Shown here piece by piece: positions 7,681-16,400 of a DNA stretch of 23,885 nt. Each line of letters begins with the position of its first letter. Within the stretch, counting starts at the first letter, position 1. The position numbers and the translations under genes were made by a program. A model generated the notes under the pieces. It was not told where the DNA came from, made no database searches, and worked only from the letters and a program-made list of their open reading frames with translations. Source of the stretch: Rhizobiaceae bacterium (GTDB lineage Bacteria; Pseudomonadota; Alphaproteobacteria; Rhizobiales; Rhizobiaceae); contig JAKISV010000021.1 of NCBI GenBank assembly GCA_021648425.1, forward strand, positions 1 through 23,885, written 5' to 3'.

Positions 7681-8664
7681 TTACTCTATGGGATAAGGCC
7701 CATCGGCGAATGTTTCAGCATGATAACCTTTTTTCCCCAGTGATGCGGCCAGCGGGCTTAGTACCGGTTTATTATTCTTAAGGCGTTCAAGCACGTGTTT
7801 GAAATCAAAGACGGGTTTCCAGCCTAGTTCGTTTCTTGCTTTTTCATTGCTGTAAATGCGATCGAAGATTGGGAACATTTTCCAGTTTCTGCGGTTGTAC
7901 TCCTCTGGATATTGCGGCAGATATTTTTGCAAAACCAATGGCGCATTGCGGCGTAAATCGGGCAGATCATCCTGGCAAAACGGTGTGGTTGCACTGATGA
8001 TGTATCGCTCAAAGCCGATTGTTTTTGCTTTTTCCAATGCAAGCAAGTGCGCGCTGACAACGTCGGAAATTTCCACGCGGCGGGCCAGAAACTCGTTGGC
8101 TTTGGAATTGTCGTCGCAATAACCTTCACGCATTTGTTTGCTGTCGTCTTCTTCCGGGAAAAACCTGGAGGTTCTCAGGACGAGGGCAGGCAGGTTATAT
8201 TTCTGATAAAACAGCTGACACAGGTTTTCAGCCGTAAATTTGGTGATGCCATATATGTTCTTGGGAATAGGGACAACATCTTCGCTAATCCAGGCGGCGG
8301 GTTCACCTGGCGGGGGTACGAGTGCGTTGCCAAATACGCTTGTTGTGCTGGTATAGATAAATGCGCCAATTCCCTGCGCCACTGCTTCTTCAAGCAGGTT
8401 TAAAGTTCCGGTAATATTGGTATCAACAAAATCCTGCCTGCTATGGGTGGCGATATGGGGTTTGTGCAATGTTGCCGTATGTATAACGGCATCAACACCG
8501 GCCATGGCTTTTTTTACCAGATTACGATCAAATAAAGAGCCGACAATATCGGTGGTGGCGGAACTGGATATGTCAATTGCGGTACATTGGCGTTTTGATT
8601 CCCGCAAAGTTCGAACAATTGCTTCACCCAGGTGGCCGGAGCTGCCGGTTACTAAAATTTTCAT
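7681..8664 (-). CDS. NAD(P)-dependent epimerase/dehydratase, extended SDR family
   Basis: This 327-residue protein has the extended short-chain dehydrogenase fold. The nucleotide-binding glycine motif is TGSSGHLGEAIV, immediately after the first strand MKILV. DAVIHTATLHKPH is the fourth-strand region. TSTTSVFG supplies the catalytic Ser/Thr. YGITKFTAENL is the catalytic YxxxK. D31 after strand two (TAIDIS) suggests NAD(H) rather than NADP(H). Extended SDRs of this kind epimerise, dehydrate or reduce sugar nucleotides or related compounds; the C-terminal substrate domain gives no obvious substrate. A functional link to the phosphomannomutase in sugar-nucleotide metabolism is conceivable, but the genes are about 5 kb apart. 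It is convergent with the YCII gene and probably monocistronic. Confidence 0.85.
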   Translation of the reverse strand: MKILVTGSSGHLGEAIVRTLRESKRQCTAIDISSSATTDIVGSLFDRNLVKKAMAGVDAVIHTATLHKPHIATHSRQDFVDTNITGTLNLLEEAVAQGIGAFIYTSTTSVFGNALVPPPGEPAAWISEDVVPIPKNIYGITKFTAENLCQLFYQKYNLPALVLRTSRFFPEEDDSKQMREGYCDDNSKANEFLARRVEISDVVSAHLLALEKAKTIGFERYIISATTPFCQDDLPDLRRNAPLVLQKYLPQYPEEYNRRNWKMFPIFDRIYSNEKARNELGWKPVFDFKHVLERLKNNKPVLSPLAASLGKKGYHAETFADGPYPIE

Positions 8665-8764
8665 AATGAAATTTTGTAGTGTTGCGTCAGAAATAACAAG
8701 TGTTTTTCTAGGGAAATGAGTATCGCCAATATAATTGCCGTTACGTCATAATCCTAACGGAACG

Positions 8765-8772
8765 TTAACCAT
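8765..8772 (+). promoter_or_regulatory. CtrA half-site-like TTAACCAT
   Basis: TTAACCAT lies in the 176-base divergent gap between the SDR gene and the lipoprotein gene, inside an AT-rich stretch, and is immediately followed by AACCAT. This 8-mer resembles the CtrA half-site common upstream of rhizobial genes. The same 8-mer occurs at 1900-1907 beside pepP. No binding evidence exists. Confidence 0.25.
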
Positions 8773-8840
8773 AACCATTATACATTTGTTAATATCGGTA
8801 AAAACTTTTGCCGGTTTCCGAATTTTGGGACATATTTTCC

Positions 8841-9551
8841 ATGCGCTACTGGCTGCCTAAGAAAATTCTGGTAATTTTCGCGCTGTTATTTACAACTGCA
8901 TGCGCCAGCACAGGTATTATTCCGCTGGATATGGAGCTTGATGTAAACAATGTGGTGGTTACGCAAAGCGAGGGGGTGGAAGCGGGAAACCGGTTTTCGC
9001 ATGAATTGCGGGAGGAAGTTCGCTACGAATTTTCAAGAGCTGAACTGGGGACCAAACAAGCCAGAATTTATCTGGAAGTGAATGAACTTTCTTTCAGGGA
9101 TTTATCAAAAAGAGGCTTGAAGCAGGGCGAAAACAGATTGGTCAGTTACGGTCGCCTCATTGATGCGATAACCGGTGATTCTATGGGAGAATTTCCTCTA
9201 ACAGTGGTATCAAATGAAAATGCCAGCGACAGTGTTTCTTCCTTTGATAGGGAAAATATTCGCTCAGATCTGATTGCATTGATGGCGCGCGCAACGCTTG
9301 ATAAAATCTACGGAAAAAAACGTGCCGCAAAAATCGTTGAAAACCCGGCACTTCATGAGCGCGAGCCCTATCTGGTCAAGATGAGCGGGCCGGTTCAATT
9401 GCGGGCGGCAACAGGCGAAGAACTGCAATCAGTACCAGTGATTATTGACGATGAATTTTCCGAAGAGGTTATTTCTGATGTTGTCGACCAGCGCAGAAAC
9501 ATGCTGCAAAATCCAAAAGTAATTACAGCGCCTGAACTGCCGGTGCAGTAG
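8841..9551 (+). CDS. Putative lipoprotein of unknown function (236 aa)
   Basis: The preferred start is the ATG at 8841. It yields a classic lipoprotein signal: basic n-region (MRYWLPKK), hydrophobic core (ILVIFALLF) and lipobox TTAC with lipidated Cys21. A TTG at 8808 would add 11 residues ahead of the signal and is less likely. The mature part has no membrane segment. It is rich in Glu, Arg and Asn, with alternating strand-like stretches (ARIYLEVNEL, NRLVSYGRLIDAITG) and a helical region around LIALMARATLDKIYGKKRA. I do not recognise a family. The residue after the lipidated Cys is Ala, so no inner-membrane retention Asp is seen, which suggests outer-membrane or periplasmic display. It is transcribed away from the SDR gene and ends 24 bases from the convergent PaiB gene. 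Confidence 0.7.
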   Translation: MRYWLPKKILVIFALLFTTACASTGIIPLDMELDVNNVVVTQSEGVEAGNRFSHELREEVRYEFSRAELGTKQARIYLEVNELSFRDLSKRGLKQGENRLVSYGRLIDAITGDSMGEFPLTVVSNENASDSVSSFDRENIRSDLIALMARATLDKIYGKKRAAKIVENPALHEREPYLVKMSGPVQLRAATGEELQSVPVIIDDEFSEEVISDVVDQRRNMLQNPKVITAPELPVQ

Positions 9552-9575
9552 CCGATGCAGTAGTAAGGGTGGTAT

Positions 9576-10196
9576 TCAACAAGGCGGGTTTTTCATTAAT
9601 CCGGCGAGTTGCATAAATTCCAATCCGATACCGTTATCCGCCATTTCCTTCGCGGCACTTATGCGTACTTCATCTGGTTTGTTCTGGCCCAGTTTCCAGG
9701 TGCCGTCGATGGATGTAACTTCCAAATGTATCGGAATTATCATTCGCAACATTTTGTTGAAAATATCGGTCTCCATCTTGTCTATTCTCCAGACCGGCTT
9801 GGGTGCCAGGAGTTTTTCGAAATTGTCAGACAGCCTTTGCAGGTGATCGGGTAGTTTGTCAGATGGCAGTTTAACCAGCTTGCCGCGAAGGTGAACTGCA
9901 ACATAGTTCCAGGTAGGCACCTGGTTATCGATGCCATACCAGTCAGGGGAGACGTAAGAATCGGGGCCTGAGACTGCTAATACGGCGTCCACTCCGCCAT
10001 TGATTAATTTCAGAATTGGGTTGGAGCGCACAAGATGAGCCTCCAGATGTTTGCCATCTTTACTCAATAAAAACGGGATATGGGCCATAAGGGGCCCGTT
10101 GTCGGCGTTAACTGCCAGAATTCCAAAACTGCGCTGGTGTGCAAATCTGATATTCTGCTGATCTTCGGCCTTCCTGAATCCGCGATTTGGGTGCAT
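9576..10196 (-). CDS. FMN-binding negative transcriptional regulator, PaiB family
   Basis: The 206-residue protein matches the PaiB/FMN-binding split-barrel family. The N-terminal strand region contains FGILAVNADNGPLMAHIPFLL. The family signature SYVSPDWYG plus VPTWNYVAVHLRGKL follows mid-protein. The C-terminal motif TWKLGQNKP is also characteristic. In Bacillus PaiB was described as a repressor of protease and sporulation genes, but many homologues simply bind flavin, so a regulatory role is not certain here. The ATG at 10194-10196 has AAGGA eight bases upstream, sitting right after the ClC stop codon. The 14-base gap and shared strand imply co-transcription with the ClC gene. It ends close to the convergent lipoprotein gene without a clear terminator. 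Confidence 0.85.
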   Translation of the reverse strand: MHPNRGFRKAEDQQNIRFAHQRSFGILAVNADNGPLMAHIPFLLSKDGKHLEAHLVRSNPILKLINGGVDAVLAVSGPDSYVSPDWYGIDNQVPTWNYVAVHLRGKLVKLPSDKLPDHLQRLSDNFEKLLAPKPVWRIDKMETDIFNKMLRMIIPIHLEVTSIDGTWKLGQNKPDEVRISAAKEMADNGIGLEFMQLAGLMKNPPC

Positions 10197-10210
10197 ATGG
10201 GAAGTCCTTG

Positions 10211-11842
10211 TTAATGGTGATGTTCTTCATCGATTGCATCAGAAAGAGCGGCATTGAAATAGCGTAATGCGCTTACCTGGCTCGCCATTGCAATGACTTT
10301 GTTTTCATCGAGTTCATCGACAACCGGCAAGGTGGAGGCAACACCGGTGTCAAAAACCCGAAGTGCTGCTTCAAGGGTGTCTGTGGGGCGCAGGCGGGGT
10401 GAAGCTGGTTCAATTTGAGCGGGCGCTTCGCCATCTTTGAGTACTTCCATAAAGTCCATTACCCGTTTGGTGCGCATCAGGTAACGATGGGGGCCATCGT
10501 ACAAAAACAGGCCTCGGGTTTCCAGCTGCCACTGGAAAAACGAGTGGCCGTGAATAGCATTGTTGATGCCGTTTGAAATCGATACTACCAGCAGCAGGGC
10601 GATTGACAGGCTGTAGCCGCCGGTTAACTCAAATACTATCATCGTTGTGGAAATTGGGGCGCCCAATACGGCAGCCGCAACCGCCCCCAGGCCCAGCAGC
10701 GCATAAAGGCCCTCACTTGAAGCAAATTGTGGAAATGCGCTGGCGGCTATCAGCCCGAAAGTCCCGCCGGTCATTGCCCCCAGGTAGAGGGAAGGGGAAA
10801 ATACACCGCCGCCAAATCTGGAAGCAAGCGTTACGGCGGTGGCAATGGTTTTAGCAATAATGAGCGTGAACATCAGCAATAATGGCAATTGATTTTTAAG
10901 TGCCATATCGGTCGCTTCATAACCAACGCCTAAAATTTCCGGCAGGAATATTGCCATGGCACCAATGATGACGCCGCCGATAATCGGACGTGACCAAAGG
11001 GGGATGGTGATATTTCGGGCAATAAATTCACTCGACATGATGGCGAACTGGAACAGGATTGCAACAAGGGCGCAAACGATGCCAAGCAGTGCAAAAGCGG
11101 GGAATTCCCATAGGGAAGTAATCTGATAATCGGGAATATCAAAGGCGGCAATATCGCCAAACCACAGGCGCGAAAAAATAGTTCCGGCAACCGATGAAAT
11201 GACAATCGGCACAAAGGCGCGCATGGAATAATGACCCAAAATTACCTCGTGGGCAAATAACACGCCGGCAAGAGGCGCGTTGAATGAGGCGGATACAGCG
11301 CTTGCCACCCCGCAGGCCAGAAAGGTTTTATCGCACCAATTGGGCATTTTGAAAAACCTGGCCATGGCGCTGGAAATGGCTGCGCCAAAATGGACCATCG
11401 GGCCTTCGCGACCGGCGCTGGCACCAAAACCCAGAGAAATAGCGGTCACAAATGCGGAGCTTATCGCCGGTTTCAGTTCTATACTCCTGCCACCAAGCGC
11501 GCGCGCTTCGATGACGTCGGCAACGCCACCGGTACGGCGCAGCGGGAGTAAATAAACCAGACAGATACCGACCACCACGCCACCGATTACCGGTGCGAAA
11601 AAAACCACGTACCAGGGCAGGGCGCGGGCAATTGATGCTACATTTTCAGAGCGGTCGCCCAGCCAGGCCAATTGTACATAGCCGATCAGTTCGCGGAAAA
11701 TGATCGCGGCAACTGATACACTAAGGCCGATTACCAGCGCCAGCAACCAGGATTGGGGTTGTTTGGTTCGCCAGTATTGTTGCAGATTAGGGGCAACCCA
11801 ACTGTAGATAATAGCTGGCAGTCGTTTAATTATATCACGCAT
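10211..11842 (-). CDS. ClC-family chloride channel/transporter with C-terminal CBS-like region
   Basis: This 543-residue inner-membrane protein has the ClC fold of many helices. The gating-glutamate motif GREGP is at 144-148 (gate E146). FNAPLAG is at 187-193, and the second selectivity-filter motif appears as GGGVFSPSLYLGA. Two features deviate from ClC-ec1. The first filter motif GSGIP is replaced by TGGVADVIEA (104-113). The residue matching the internal proton glutamate E203 appears to be Val200 (FAHEV, by alignment to FIIEE), as in channel-type ClCs. The C-terminal 110 residues look like a degenerate CBS pair, the clearer half being PTDTLEAALRVFDTGVASTLPVVDE. No strong ribosome site precedes the ATG at 11840-11842. 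A PaiB-type gene follows 14 bases downstream. Anion selectivity and channel versus antiporter mode are inferences. Confidence 0.9.
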   Translation of the reverse strand: MRDIIKRLPAIIYSWVAPNLQQYWRTKQPQSWLLALVIGLSVSVAAIIFRELIGYVQLAWLGDRSENVASIARALPWYVVFFAPVIGGVVVGICLVYLLPLRRTGGVADVIEARALGGRSIELKPAISSAFVTAISLGFGASAGREGPMVHFGAAISSAMARFFKMPNWCDKTFLACGVASAVSASFNAPLAGVLFAHEVILGHYSMRAFVPIVISSVAGTIFSRLWFGDIAAFDIPDYQITSLWEFPAFALLGIVCALVAILFQFAIMSSEFIARNITIPLWSRPIIGGVIIGAMAIFLPEILGVGYEATDMALKNQLPLLLMFTLIIAKTIATAVTLASRFGGGVFSPSLYLGAMTGGTFGLIAASAFPQFASSEGLYALLGLGAVAAAVLGAPISTTMIVFELTGGYSLSIALLLVVSISNGINNAIHGHSFFQWQLETRGLFLYDGPHRYLMRTKRVMDFMEVLKDGEAPAQIEPASPRLRPTDTLEAALRVFDTGVASTLPVVDELDENKVIAMASQVSALRYFNAALSDAIDEEHHH

Positions 11843-12030
11843 TGTCGGCCGGAATAAATTACGGTGTAAAACTTGAGGAGTTAATTGAAACTATTTCAAC
11901 AAACCAGCTTAAGCGAGCGAAAAATGCGAAGAATATGAGAAAACTGAATGAATATTTTTGTAAACAGGGTTATTGCTGATTAGAACAGGTCGCAACAAGT
12001 GCCTTTGTTGGATTGTGGAGCCGAGATCAA

Positions 12031-13437
12031 GTGCAGGATGATTTGAAGGATTTGAAAAGAAATGAGGCGGGGATTGCGCTGGTGCTTGGGATTCTCAAGC
12101 AGCGCTTTGGTGAGAAATTCAACTCTTCCCAATCTATCAGACAACAACACACGCATACCACTACCTATCTGCGCTCCCAATTGCCTGATGGCGTTGTGTG
12201 GCCGCAATCAACGCAGGAAGTCAGTGAAATTGTCAGCGTTTGCGCAGAGCACAAAGTTCCGATTATTCCATTTGGTACGGGTACTTCACTTGAAGGCGGG
12301 GTAAATGCACCCGCTGGTGGCATATGTATCGATTTGCAGGAAATGGATGCGATTGTTGCGGTCAACAGCGAGGATTTTGATGCAACGGTGCAGGCGGGTG
12401 TGACGCGTGAAGCACTGAATGAACATTTGCGCGATCAGGGTTTGTTTTTTGCAGTGGATCCCGGTGCCAATGCTTCTTTGGGCGGCATGGCATCAACACG
12501 GGCATCGGGAACCAATGCTGTTCGTTACGGCACTATGCGTGAAAATGTAATTTCGCTCACCGTCGTGATGGCCGATGGGCAGATAATAAAAACTGCCAAT
12601 CGGGCAAGTAAATCCTCCACCGGGTACGACCTTACCCGATTAATGGTTGGTTCCGAGGGGACGTTGGGGGTGATTACTGAACTGACGCTTAAACTTCATG
12701 GAATTCCCGAAGCGATAAGTGCGGGTTCGTGTTCATTTCCAAGTGTGGAGGCTGCTTGCAATACGACAATTATGGCAATGCAATCTGGTATTCCCATGGC
12801 CCGCATTGAGCTGATGGACGCGGACATCGTTGCGTGTGTGAACGAATATTCAAAGCTTGATTTACCGGTTAAACCCCTATTGCTGCTGGAATTTCACGGC
12901 AGTGAAAGTGCGGTCAAAGAACAGGCGAAAGCCTTTGGAGAAATAGCGGCTGAATTTGGTGGGGAGGCTTTTCAATGGGCTGAAAAAACCGAAGAGCGCA
13001 ACCGTTTGTGGGCAGCGCGTCACAGTGCTTATTGGGCACTCAAAGCAAAAGTGGGGGACAAGGGTTTGCTGACAACCGATATCTGCGTGCCAATTTCCAG
13101 GCTGGCTGAATGTGTGACGCTCACTCAACAAGATATTAGCGAAGCGGGATTGTACGGGCCGATTGTCGGCCATGTGGGTGATGGCAATTTTCATGCTGCA
13201 ATGTGTGTTGATTTGAATAATGATGAAGAAATTTCAAAAGTCGAAGCAATAGCGCAACGAATGGCGATGCGGGCTTTGGAGATGGATGGCACTTGTTCGG
13301 GCGAACATGGCATTGGTCAGGGAAAGATCAAATTCATGGCGATTGAACATGGTGCTGGAGCAGATATCATGGCTGCCATAAAAACGGCGCTTGATCCCGA
13401 TAATATTATGAATCCGGGGAAAATCATTCCCGTTTGA
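12031..13437 (+). CDS. FAD-linked oxidase, D-lactate dehydrogenase (cytochrome)-like
   Basis: This 468-residue flavoprotein belongs to the GlcD/LDHD group of the VAO/PCMH superfamily. It should oxidise a D-2-hydroxy acid such as D-lactate and pass electrons to the respiratory chain. The FAD-binding half carries IIPFGTGTSLEGGVNAPAGG and DPGANASLGGMASTRASGTN, followed by TGYDLTRLMVGSEGTLGVIT. The C-terminal half has GHVGDGNFHAAM and CSGEHGIGQGKIKFM, typical of the metal and substrate region, and ends MNPGKIIPV. I chose the GTG at 12031 because GGAG lies ten bases upstream (12017-12020). An in-frame TTG at 12013 would add six residues without a ribosome site. It stands 37 bases before the AsmA ribosome site, so the two could be co-transcribed. 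The substrate is not certain; glycolate or 2-hydroxyglutarate oxidases are alternatives. Confidence 0.88.
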   Translation: MQDDLKDLKRNEAGIALVLGILKQRFGEKFNSSQSIRQQHTHTTTYLRSQLPDGVVWPQSTQEVSEIVSVCAEHKVPIIPFGTGTSLEGGVNAPAGGICIDLQEMDAIVAVNSEDFDATVQAGVTREALNEHLRDQGLFFAVDPGANASLGGMASTRASGTNAVRYGTMRENVISLTVVMADGQIIKTANRASKSSTGYDLTRLMVGSEGTLGVITELTLKLHGIPEAISAGSCSFPSVEAACNTTIMAMQSGIPMARIELMDADIVACVNEYSKLDLPVKPLLLLEFHGSESAVKEQAKAFGEIAAEFGGEAFQWAEKTEERNRLWAARHSAYWALKAKVGDKGLLTTDICVPISRLAECVTLTQQDISEAGLYGPIVGHVGDGNFHAAMCVDLNNDEEISKVEAIAQRMAMRALEMDGTCSGEHGIGQGKIKFMAIEHGAGADIMAAIKTALDPDNIMNPGKIIPV

Positions 13438-13464
13438 TAAAGTGCCGGAAACGGTAATAAAATA

Positions 13465-13470
13465 AGAGGA
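13465..13470 (+). promoter_or_regulatory. Ribosome-binding site that decides the AsmA start
   Basis: AGAGGA at 13465-13470 lies seven bases before the CTG at 13478 and four before the ATT at 13475. It is 49 bases from the first conventional in-frame start (GTG at 13520), far too distant to serve that codon. An in-frame TAA at 13463-13465 sets the upstream limit of the reading frame. Confidence 0.6.
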
Positions 13471-13477
13471 ATATATT

Positions 13478-16400
13478 CTGTACCGGCTGTTTGTAGCTAT
13501 TGGTGGTTTTATTGTAATAGTGCTGTTTACGGCGCTGTTTGCACCGTTTTTTATCGACTGGTCGTCTTACAAGCAGGATTTTGAGCGCGAGACTTCGCGC
13601 ATTGTGGGGCAGAATGTTGAAGTTTTGGGCGAAACCAAAGTACGCCTGCTGCCGCTTCCTTCCGTAACATTTGGCGGGCTGGTAGTGGGCAAGAATGCTG
13701 ACGGCAGCCCGATGATGAGCGTTGACCAGTTTGCCATGGACATCGAACTGATGCCGTTGCTGAAGGGTGAGGTCAATATTGTTGAACTCAATCTTCTGCG
13801 CCCGCGAATTAACCTGAACGTTGATGAAAATGGCGCTATCGCCTGGACTAACCGTCGCGAATTGGCCGTTGATCCTGAACAGGTGAAGCTGGAAAATTTT
13901 ACGGTAACCAACGGCGAAATCAAAATCAGCGGCCTTGCGGGCGGGCGCACTTTGAGGCTTGAGCAGCTTGACGGGCGTTTAAGTGCCAAATCTCTTTACG
14001 GCCCCTGGCGCATCAACGCCAATGGATATGTGGACGAAAAGCGTGCGCGTATCGATATTTCCACAGGCCAGTTGCAGGAAGATGGTTCGATCCGTATCAA
14101 ACTCTCGGCAAAACGTGCAGATTTGCCCTACAGGCTGATTGTGGACGGTCCGGTGCAGGTGAAAGAGGGGCTGTTGCGCTGGGATGGGGATTATGAAATC
14201 AGGGTGTCAAAGGATGAAGGCAACGCCAATGCGCGGGCATTGCCGATTTTCTCTGAAGGGAAATTCAGTGCTACGCCACGCCGCGTTGAAGTACCCGAAT
14301 TCAGGCTGGAAATCGGCTCGCGTGATGACCCCTATACTATAACCGGTGCCGGATTTGCCAATATTGGCGAGGCTGTCGATTTTAAAATTGAGGCCGATGG
14401 CAGGCAGATTGATCTGGACCGATTAGGGCAATTGAACGGGGGCAATGGTCAAGAGGGCGCATTGAGTCTCGAACAGCGGCTGGGGATATTTCGCTCGATT
14501 GTGGAGAAGGTGCCATTGCCCGCTGCGCGCGGTACTATTGATCTGTCACTGCCGGCAATTGTTGCAGGCAATACATTTATCCGCGAAGTCAGCGCAGTTA
14601 TTTCGCCGGACAATGATGGATGGGAAATCAAGCGCCTAAGCGCGGTATTTCCCGGTAATACAAAGTTTGAAGCGCGTGGAAAAGTAGGCTTGGGTGAGGC
14701 TTTCGGGTTTAGTGGAAAAATGCTGGTTGCCTCGCGTCAACCCACAGGCCTGGCCACCTGGCTTGGTAAACGCGACAATGCGTTTATCCGCAGGTTGCGA
14801 ACGGCGGGTTTCAGCGCTGATGTGGTGATATCTGACAAACTGACCAGTCTGGAAAATCTCGAACTGGTGCTTGATGATGCGGTGCTCAAGGGTAAACTGC
14901 AACGACTTGCAGGTCGCGGCAACCGGCCGAAAATTATTGCGCAGCTGGGTGGCGACAAAATAAACCTTGATGATCTTCGCGCTGTTTTTGCTCTGGTTGT
15001 TGAAGATAGCGCCGAAGCGATCACCAATCATGATGTGGATATCAGCCTTAATGCAGGCCAGTTGACCGGCTTTGATATCACGGCTGAAAATGTGGAGACT
15101 TCATTCCAGATTAATGGAGGATCACTTTCCGTTGAAAAACTGAATATCGCGAATTTTTTCGGGGCGGTAATCAGCAGCTCCGGGCGAATTGATAACCTGA
15201 TTAACCAGCCAAATGGTAATTTTAAACTGGCATTCAAATCGCCAAATCCGGCTGCACTGCTGCAGTTTTTGCAATCGAAACTGACGGATCAATTTCCCGG
15301 TAAACTGCTGCTGGAAAACCTCTCTCGCTCGCGGGAACTGGCTGACAATGCTGATCTTATTGTAGAAATCACTGCGCGCCGCAACAGCAGGGATGAGGAG
15401 AGTGGTTCGCAGGGGCAGGCTGTTATTCGCGGGGTGGTTGGTGGCACCAGGATTGAAGTTACTGCGGATTTTGACGGCAGGCCTGGCAACATCAAGGGGG
15501 CAAATCTTGATATATCTTCAACTTTAGAAAATGCGAACCCGGCATTGTTGCTCAGGCAATTGGGTGTTGAGGTATTGCCGATTGATATTTCGGGGCCGCT
15601 GGAAATCAGTGGGAATTTTACCGGAGCGCCCAGCGCCGGATTTGACAGTTTCATTGCTGCAAAAATGGAAGGCACCAATTTAACGGCAAAAGGGAAAATG
15701 TTTCCGGTTGGGGAAAAGGCTGGCGATTTGACATTCAAATTGGATTTTGGCAGCGCAGACATCAATCCTTTGTTGATAGTTTCAGGAATGGGGCTGGGGT
15801 TGCAAACACTTGCAACACAAACAATGCCTGCATCGTTTAATGCAGATATCAATTTTGATGGTGAAAAAGTCAGCATCAAAAATGCGGAAGGGCAGATAAA
15901 GGGAAACAGGTTTTCAGCAGACCTCAATATTGAGAATAACGCTACCTCCAACCAGCGCATTGATGGGAAAATATCGGCCAATGCGTTGCAATTGTCGCTG
16001 CTGAGCAAACTGGCATTGTCGGCTAAGGGTGCCGATGGCTTAGGAGCGCAAAGCGGGTGGAGTGAAGCCGGGTTTGGTCCGCCTTTGTTGCAGGGGTTGG
16101 ATGGCAATATTGAATTGAGTATCGGGAGTTCTGATTTTGGAATTGCCCAGCCGGCCACCAATCTGAAAGGGCGTCTGGCCCTTGTTGATGGCGCTGTCAA
16201 TCTAAATGATGTGACGGGAAACTGGCTTGGCGGGAAATTTTCTGCTGATTTGCTGATAGCTAATAAAACGGGAATCGGCACACTTGAGGCCCAATACAGG
16301 TTTGAATCAGTGGATGTTGCAGCAGTTACCCAAGCGCTTGGTTCTGATAATTTTCTTTCGGGAAAAATGAACGTTCTGGGCAGCATAGAAGGAAGCGGGC

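Noticed and set aside
8808..8840. TTG start for the lipoprotein gene
   Set aside because: It would add 11 residues before a complete lipoprotein signal peptide, which begins at the ATG at 8841.
12013..12030. TTG start for the D-lactate dehydrogenase-like gene
   Set aside because: It has no ribosome site, while the GTG at 12031 has GGAG ten bases upstream; only six residues differ.
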